A program made the position numbers and the translations under genes. A stretch of 11,371 bases of DNA from Candidatus Omnitrophota bacterium (GTDB lineage Bacteria; Omnitrophota; Gorgyraeia; Gorgyraeales; Gorgyraeaceae): NCBI GenBank assembly GCA_018817035.1, contig JAHIUV010000164.1:1-11371 (forward strand), in the 5' to 3' direction. How positions within the stretch are numbered: position 1 is the first letter of the stretch; each line of letters starts with the position of its first letter. The notes below the pieces were generated by a model. It ran no database searches and was not told the origin of the DNA. It saw only the letters and a list, made by a program, of their open reading frames with translations. Below are positions 7,156-11,371 of the stretch, one piece after another.

Positions 7156-7956
7156 CTACTCCAACTCCCTGAGCGCCATTTTTAACTGTTCATTGTCAGG
7201 AGAACGGTAATGCCATTCAAGCTTATTCTCCATGAAAGACACGCCTTTTCCCTTTATTGTATGCGCTATTACGACAGAAGGTTTACTATTATTGAACGGC
7301 ACGTTTTTTAAAACCCTGCTCAATTCTTTGAAATTATGTCCGTTTACTTCCTTAACTGACCACCCAAAAGCTTCCCATTTATCTTTAAGGGGTTCTAAAT
7401 CCAAGACCTCTTTAGTCCTGCCGAATGCCTGGATCTTATTGTAATCTATGATGGCTATCAGATTATTAAGCTTATGGTGGCCTGCGAACATCGCGGCTTC
7501 CCAGACAGATCCTTCATCGCACTCGCCGTCGCTGAGCAAAACGAATATTTTAGACCGTAAACCATCGTGCTTTTTAGCCAATGCCATCCCCGCGCCTATA
7601 GACAAACCATGGCCTAAAGAACCCGTGGATACCTCTATGCCTTTAACGCATCCTTTTGTACAATGTCCGGGTAATCCGGTTTTATTAATACAGTATCTTT
7701 TTAAATATTTCCCTGCCAATAACCCTTTTTTTGCCAATACCGCATACAATGCGCTTACAGCATGTCCTTTGCTTAGAATAAACGTATTACGGTTTTTACT
7801 ACCTATAGTCGCTCGATCAATCTTTAATATGCAAAAATACAAAACTATTAAAATATCCAGAGATGATAACGCAGATCCCACATGCGATCCGTTAGATTTA
7901 GCATGCATCATTATAATCTGCTTACGAAGGCCTTTAGCTATTGCTTGATAATCCAT
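7156..7956 (-). CDS. Transketolase-like N-terminal subunit (ThDP diphosphate-binding domain)
   Basis: The 266-residue protein is the pyrophosphate-binding half of a split transketolase. The ThDP-metal motif is SDGECDEGSVWEA (142-154), with Asp143 and, 30 residues later, Asn173 as Mg2+ ligands. The usual first Gly of the G-D-G motif is Ser, which I believe is common in split transketolases. His25, His65 (SKGHAV) and His116 (GSLGHG) match conserved active-site histidines. No stop or frameshift separates parts of a longer protein: this gene and the next are ordinary separate subunits. The ATG at 7956 follows the methyltransferase stop by four bases, with no strong Shine-Dalgarno. Catalysis would be transfer of a glycolaldehyde unit from a ketose to an acceptor carbonyl. 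In this cluster the acceptor could be a CDP-4-keto sugar, which is inference. Confidence 0.9.
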   Translation of the reverse strand: MDYQAIAKGLRKQIIMMHAKSNGSHVGSALSSLDILIVLYFCILKIDRATIGSKNRNTFILSKGHAVSALYAVLAKKGLLAGKYLKRYCINKTGLPGHCTKGCVKGIEVSTGSLGHGLSIGAGMALAKKHDGLRSKIFVLLSDGECDEGSVWEAAMFAGHHKLNNLIAIIDYNKIQAFGRTKEVLDLEPLKDKWEAFGWSVKEVNGHNFKELSRVLKNVPFNNSKPSVVIAHTIKGKGVSFMENKLEWHYRSPDNEQLKMALRELE

Positions 7957-7960
7957 AGAG

Positions 7961-9103
7961 TCAAATAATATGCGGCTCGGGCACTATAACGCCTATCTTG
8001 TTTTTATACCCGTATTTATTTTTTAAATTCCTGATTATTTCCTTTTGATACATAACTGCGGAGATCAATACTAAGTCTATCGAATTAAAATCTACATTTT
8101 TAGGAGAATGGACTATAAAACCGCTTCCAGGCGTATATTTATTCCACTTATTACTGTCAGAATCTATGACAAACGATATATTTTTTTTCTTTGCGCTGCA
8201 GAGAGACAGAAAAGCAATGCCTTTCCCTCCCGCGCCCCACACAGCTATTTTTTTATTTTTATGCGATGCGAAAAAAACCTCTGTGTTTTTCTTATAATTT
8301 TTATAATCTGAAGAAAATAATTTTAATTCTTCATTATGGTATTCGTTATTTTTAAAATACGCCGTCAAGTATTCACCCATAGCGGTATGAAATATTTTGA
8401 CTATTTGAAAATTATTTACTGTAAGCAGATACTGCAACGTATATTCCGTATAATAAGCGACGTGATCCCTGAACACATCATAACATCTCCTATTTTTAAG
8501 CGCAGTCGTAAAGGAAGGGACTTCTATCAAACCGACTCCGTCAGGTTTCAGATATAATTTTACATCTTGTAAAACTCTATTAGGGTCTTTTAAATGCTCA
8601 AATACCTGCCTCGCCGCAAAAGCATCGTAAAAATTTCTTTTTAGCGGAATGCGTCCGTCAAAGTACCTATTTAAAACCTTTATTTTACTCTTCGCTAAAT
8701 TATAAAAAGACTTCGACGGTTCTATGCCTGTTGTTTTTAAGCCATTATCGGACAAAAATAACGAAAACATCCCGTCGCCACAGCCTATTTCAAAACAATG
8801 TCCTCCTTTTAAATTAAAGTATTTAACAAAATGAGCGGCTAACCATTTTTGATATTCCTGCATTTGTCCGGAATAAGAAACTGCCATTTGATAATCATCA
8901 TAGTAATCATTATCATCTATAAAATTATTTTTTCTTAATTGTGATAACTTACAGTTAACACAGATTTCGAGGAATAGCGGTGTACCTTCATTCCTTTTTG
9001 TTATTTTACTGTCTGATAATTTACCTATAGAAACAGGGGCCTTGCCTATCTTGACAACAGTCTTAAATTTATTCTTACCGCAAATGATACATCTCTTGGC
9101 CAT
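7961..9103 (-). CDS. Sugar C-methyltransferase-like protein with zinc-finger, SAM and Rossmann-like C-terminal domains
   Basis: The 380-residue protein has the three-part layout of NDP-hexose C-methyltransferases (TylC3/TcaB9 type). An N-terminal zinc site is formed by Cys5, Cys8, Cys48 and Cys51. A SAM domain follows, with FEIGCGDGMF (104-113), GIEPS (126-130) and VFEHLKDPNRVL (167-178). The C-terminal domain carries VWGAGGKG (288-295). Family members usually show His-Glu-His in the catalytic loop; here it reads Arg-Asp-His (212-214) before VAYYTEYTL. Such enzymes methylate the carbon next to a 4-keto group. The ATG at 9103 directly follows the stop of the reductase gene, with AAGGAG at 9115-9120. 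The substrate is probably a CDP-4-keto sugar made by RfbG, but carbon position and reaction are not shown by sequence. The altered loop leaves room for another activity. Confidence 0.8.
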   Translation of the reverse strand: MAKRCIICGKNKFKTVVKIGKAPVSIGKLSDSKITKRNEGTPLFLEICVNCKLSQLRKNNFIDDNDYYDDYQMAVSYSGQMQEYQKWLAAHFVKYFNLKGGHCFEIGCGDGMFSLFLSDNGLKTTGIEPSKSFYNLAKSKIKVLNRYFDGRIPLKRNFYDAFAARQVFEHLKDPNRVLQDVKLYLKPDGVGLIEVPSFTTALKNRRCYDVFRDHVAYYTEYTLQYLLTVNNFQIVKIFHTAMGEYLTAYFKNNEYHNEELKLFSSDYKNYKKNTEVFFASHKNKKIAVWGAGGKGIAFLSLCSAKKKNISFVIDSDSNKWNKYTPGSGFIVHSPKNVDFNSIDLVLISAVMYQKEIIRNLKNKYGYKNKIGVIVPEPHII

Positions 9104-10054
9104 TTAAGATACTACTCCTTCCATAAAACGCTCTTTATGCCATTTTATATCCTTAAGAAGCCCTTCCTGTAAGGTGCATACAGGTTTCCAGCCTAATATC
9201 CTTTTAGCTTTTTGTATATTCGCTTCCCAGCGTAATGGTTCATGCCTGGGATTAGGCACAGCTCCCCACTTTGGTTTTACCTTGCTGCCTGTTAATTTTA
9301 TCACTTTATCCGCAACCTCACCTACGGTATGCTGTTTCCCTGAACCTATATTGAATATTTCAGCCTTAACCTTATCTTTATTATCAACAACTTTCTCGTA
9401 AGCCTTTAGCACGTCTTCTATGAAAATAAAATCTCTGGGAGAATCGGGCGATGATAATTTTGGATTTTTAGATTTAATACATGCTAAAATAAGAGAAGGG
9501 ACTAATCTATCCTGTTCCTCGAAATAACCGTATGGAGAGAAAAGTCTCAGAGTCACCGCGGTTACATTCTTTTTTCTGGCAACTGCCTGGCAAAACAACG
9601 CAGCCGCCGCCTTAGAAGCGCTATATTCGCTCAAAGGCTCCAACGAATCGCTTTCTTTCATAGGTTTATTTTTAACCCCGTATTCCGAAGACGAACCGGT
9701 GTTTACAAAAATCTCAAACCCCTTTTTCAGGCACGCATTGAGCAGGTTTATAGTTCCGGTAAAATTCACTTCTATTATTTTTTTTGCATCATTCTGGTAT
9801 GGATAGGCCCCATATACGGATGTATGAAAAATTATTTCCGGTTTAATCTTCCTGACCGCTTTTTCCAGGCCATTTTCGTCTAATAAATCGATCTGATGTT
9901 CCGAAACATTACCCAATAAACCCTTGATTCTCCATTTATTAGACGTTTTTCTCGTAAAGATAAATACATTGGCATTCTTTTTTAAAAAATATCCGGCCAG
10001 ATTAGATCCTATGAATCCGGTTGCTCCTGTAATCAATATTCTCTTATTTCTCAT
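9104..10054 (-). CDS. NAD(P)-dependent extended SDR, candidate CDP-4-keto-sugar reductase or epimerase
   Basis: The 316-residue protein is an extended short-chain dehydrogenase. The dinucleotide turn is GATGFIG (10-16), the catalytic pair is Tyr144 and Lys148 in EYSASK, and the active-site Ser lies in TGSSSEYG (119-126). The second strand ends with Arg35 and Lys36 in place of the Asp that binds the NAD ribose, which favours NADP and hence a reductase. PRDFIFIEDVLKAY and an RILGWKP C-terminal block are typical of nucleotide-sugar SDRs such as RfbE, abequose synthase and UDP-glucose epimerases. It starts with an ATG inside the end of rfbG (11-base overlap) and its stop touches the methyltransferase start. 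A final reduction of a CDP-4-keto-3,6-dideoxy sugar fits the context. Epimerase activity, or work on another sugar, cannot be excluded. Confidence 0.83.
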   Translation of the reverse strand: MRNKRILITGATGFIGSNLAGYFLKKNANVFIFTRKTSNKWRIKGLLGNVSEHQIDLLDENGLEKAVRKIKPEIIFHTSVYGAYPYQNDAKKIIEVNFTGTINLLNACLKKGFEIFVNTGSSSEYGVKNKPMKESDSLEPLSEYSASKAAAALFCQAVARKKNVTAVTLRLFSPYGYFEEQDRLVPSLILACIKSKNPKLSSPDSPRDFIFIEDVLKAYEKVVDNKDKVKAEIFNIGSGKQHTVGEVADKVIKLTGSKVKPKWGAVPNPRHEPLRWEANIQKAKRILGWKPVCTLQEGLLKDIKWHKERFMEGVVS

Positions 10055-11009
10055 ACCATTCTATTGTTTTTCTCATGCCTTCATCTAAAGTATATTCCGG
10101 TTTCCATCCTAAAATTTTTCTAGCTTTTCCAGAGCATAGATATTGATGCTTTATTTCATATTGCGCTTGATTTAAAATTTTATAGCTGGGCTTTCTGCCT
10201 GTTAACTTATAAATACGCTCTACCACATCAATTACCGTAATAGGGTTTTCATCGCTGAAGTTAAATGCCTCGCCATACAATTTAAGCTTTTTCATCTTTT
10301 CGGCTAAAAGCATATATCCATTGACTGCATCCTCTACATATACATAATCCCGGGTAAACTTACCATCGCTTCTTATTTTAAATTGTCTGCCTTTTAGAGA
10401 GCAATTAATAGCGTCAGGAACGATCCTGGAAAAATTAAAATCCCCTGCCCCATAAAGATTGCCGCAACGCGTTACGCAAACAGGAACGCCATAAGTATTC
10501 CAGTAGGTATAACATAAGATGTCCGCGCAGCTTTTTGAAGCATCATAGGGATGACTGCCCTTCAAAGATGCATTTTCTTTATACGGAAGGACCTTGTGGA
10601 TTCCATACGCTTTATCGCTTGAAGCGGACACTATCGCCTCTATAAACTTTTTATCTCTGCACGCCTCTAAAATATTCCAGGTTCCTTCTATATTAGATTT
10701 AAACGTTTTTATCGGATCTTTGTTTGATTTTCCCACTATTGCTTCTGCAGCTAAATGAAAAATTACCCGGGGCTTATGTTTATTAATAACGGATTTTACT
10801 AATCCAAAATCTGAAATGTCGCCTTTTATGCATTTTATTTTATTTCGCAATCCATTTAATACAGACTTTGGCCTATTTTTTACTATGTCTATTCCGACAA
10901 TATCAGCTCCACAATTCAATAGCGTTCTAGTAAGATTAGACCCTAAAAAGCCTTCATAGCCGGTTACGAGGACTCTTTTATTTTTCCAATATCTATTTTT
11001 TTTAATCAT
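10044..11009 (-). CDS. rfbG: CDP-glucose 4,6-dehydratase
   Basis: This extended SDR converts CDP-glucose to CDP-4-keto-6-deoxyglucose with tightly bound NAD. Counting from the start chosen here gives 321 residues, somewhat shorter than classical RfbG (about 357). The nucleotide site is GYEGFLG (17-23), with Asp41 at the end of the second strand for NAD. The catalytic SSDKAYG (130-136) with Asp132-Lys133 is the CDP-glucose type; RmlB uses Asp-Glu. PYDASK gives Tyr155 and Lys159. RCGNLYGAGDFNFSRIVPD and RDYVYVEDAV are strongly diagnostic of RfbG. The start chosen is ATG 11007-11009, which shares ATGA with the rfbF stop and has GGAAAG seven bases upstream. A TTG start at 11024 would add five residues. 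Order rfbF-rfbG matches the CDP-dideoxyhexose operons of enteric bacteria. Confidence 0.92.
   Translation of the reverse strand: MIKKNRYWKNKRVLVTGYEGFLGSNLTRTLLNCGADIVGIDIVKNRPKSVLNGLRNKIKCIKGDISDFGLVKSVINKHKPRVIFHLAAEAIVGKSNKDPIKTFKSNIEGTWNILEACRDKKFIEAIVSASSDKAYGIHKVLPYKENASLKGSHPYDASKSCADILCYTYWNTYGVPVCVTRCGNLYGAGDFNFSRIVPDAINCSLKGRQFKIRSDGKFTRDYVYVEDAVNGYMLLAEKMKKLKLYGEAFNFSDENPITVIDVVERIYKLTGRKPSYKILNQAQYEIKHQYLCSGKARKILGWKPEYTLDEGMRKTIEWYEK
11006..11009 (-). promoter_or_regulatory. ATGA overlap of the rfbF stop and rfbG start
   Basis: TGA of rfbF (11008-11006) overlaps the proposed rfbG ATG (11009-11007). GGAAAG followed by TTTGGAG lies just upstream. This decides the rfbG start and indicates coupled translation of the two CDP-sugar enzymes. 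Confidence 0.65.
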
Positions 11010-11371
11010 CTCCAAACTTTCCAAATAGCTTTATTGGTATCCCACATATGATTCAATATACCATATTCCCTTGGCGTATCCACACATTGCCAGAAGCCAT
11101 CATGCTTATACACACTTAATTCCTTATTTTTTACCATTTCAAACAGCACTTCACTCTCCAATATAAGATCATCTCCCGGTCTGAAGTATTTCTTAATTAC
11201 ACTCTTGTCAAAAAGCATGAATCCGCCATTTATCAACCCCATGCCAACATTAGGCTTCTCATCAAATTCTGTTACTAAATTGTCCACTATCTCCATTTCT
11301 CCGAATCTTCCGGATGGATGGACTCCGGTTATTGTTCCCAATAATCCCGAATCCTTATGCATATCTATCAA
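11006..11371 (-). CDS. rfbF: Glucose-1-phosphate cytidylyltransferase, C-terminal part; starts outside the window
   Basis: About 121 residues are visible and the frame stays open at the window edge. The full family is about 256 residues, so the N-terminal nucleotide-binding half is missing. It makes CDP-glucose from CTP and glucose-1-phosphate, the first committed step. Diagnostic blocks are GRFGEME, a TEFDEKP stretch, GLINGGFMLF, GDDLILESEVL, and near the end YKHDGFWQCVDTPREYG, close to the HDGFWQ-MDT ending of RfbF. The terminal W-K-V-W is also typical. The apparent Leu/TTG at the very edge is not a start. Transcription enters the window through this gene, so the operon promoter lies upstream, outside. 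Confidence 0.95.
   Translation of the reverse strand: MIDMHKDSGLLGTITGVHPSGRFGEMEIVDNLVTEFDEKPNVGMGLINGGFMLFDKSVIKKYFRPGDDLILESEVLFEMVKNKELSVYKHDGFWQCVDTPREYGILNHMWDTNKAIWKVWR

Noticed and set aside
7448..7948. 166-codon plus-strand open frame
   Set aside because: It lies exactly opposite the transketolase N-subunit, whose ThDP motif and histidines prove the minus-strand reading. No ribosome site or family match is visible.
6226..7956. Split transketolase as a broken single gene
   Set aside because: Each half has its own start, the second has a well-placed GGAG, and two-gene transketolases are common in bacteria and archaea.
1..11371. CRISPR arrays, tRNA or rRNA genes, IS elements or attachment sites
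   Set aside because: No regularly spaced repeats, no tRNA-like cloverleaf and no transposase or integrase reading was seen. Almost every base is inside a coding gene.

Overview
The window is one stretch of a bacterial surface-polysaccharide (LPS O-antigen or similar glycan) locus. All twelve genes lie on the minus strand, so transcription runs from position 11371 towards position 1. Genes abut or overlap by a few bases; the longest non-coding gap is 23 bases (4196-4218). No promoter, terminator, RNA gene, IS element or CRISPR array is visible. Both ends are open: the first gene (rfbF) lacks its N-terminal part and the last gene (asnB) lacks most of its C-terminal part. The DNA is AT-rich. The gene set suggests a Gram-negative, probably uncultured bacterium. 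A lineage such as Omnitrophota is possible, but that is a weak impression and not something the sequence proves.

In transcription order, the first part (11371-4908) is a nucleotide-sugar module. It holds glucose-1-phosphate cytidylyltransferase (RfbF, partial), CDP-glucose 4,6-dehydratase (RfbG), a probably NADPH-dependent extended SDR reductase/epimerase, a three-domain sugar C-methyltransferase-like protein, a transketolase split into N- and C-terminal subunits, and RfbH, the PLP/[2Fe-2S] CDP-4-keto-6-deoxyglucose 3-dehydrase. RfbF, RfbG and RfbH together make CDP-4-keto-3,6-dideoxyglucose, the common precursor of abequose, paratose, tyvelose, ascarylose and yersiniose. The split transketolase and C-methyltransferase between them point to a carbon-branched 3,6-dideoxy sugar, possibly with a two-carbon ketol branch. 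This is an inference, and it is the most interesting biochemical idea in the window.

The second part (4911-592) is an assembly and decoration module: a dolichyl-phosphate-mannose-synthase-like GT2, a small uncharacterised methyltransferase, and two tandem multi-membrane-span GT39 (PMT/ArnT-like) glycosyltransferases. The GT2 could load a sugar on polyprenyl phosphate for the GT39 enzymes to use on the periplasmic side.

The last gene (590-1) is the start of a glutamine-dependent asparagine synthase-like amidotransferase. A 36-base GC-rich imperfect palindrome (444-479) sits in frame in its glutaminase domain. It adds about 12 residues in a conserved loop and looks like a protein-embedded mobile repeat.
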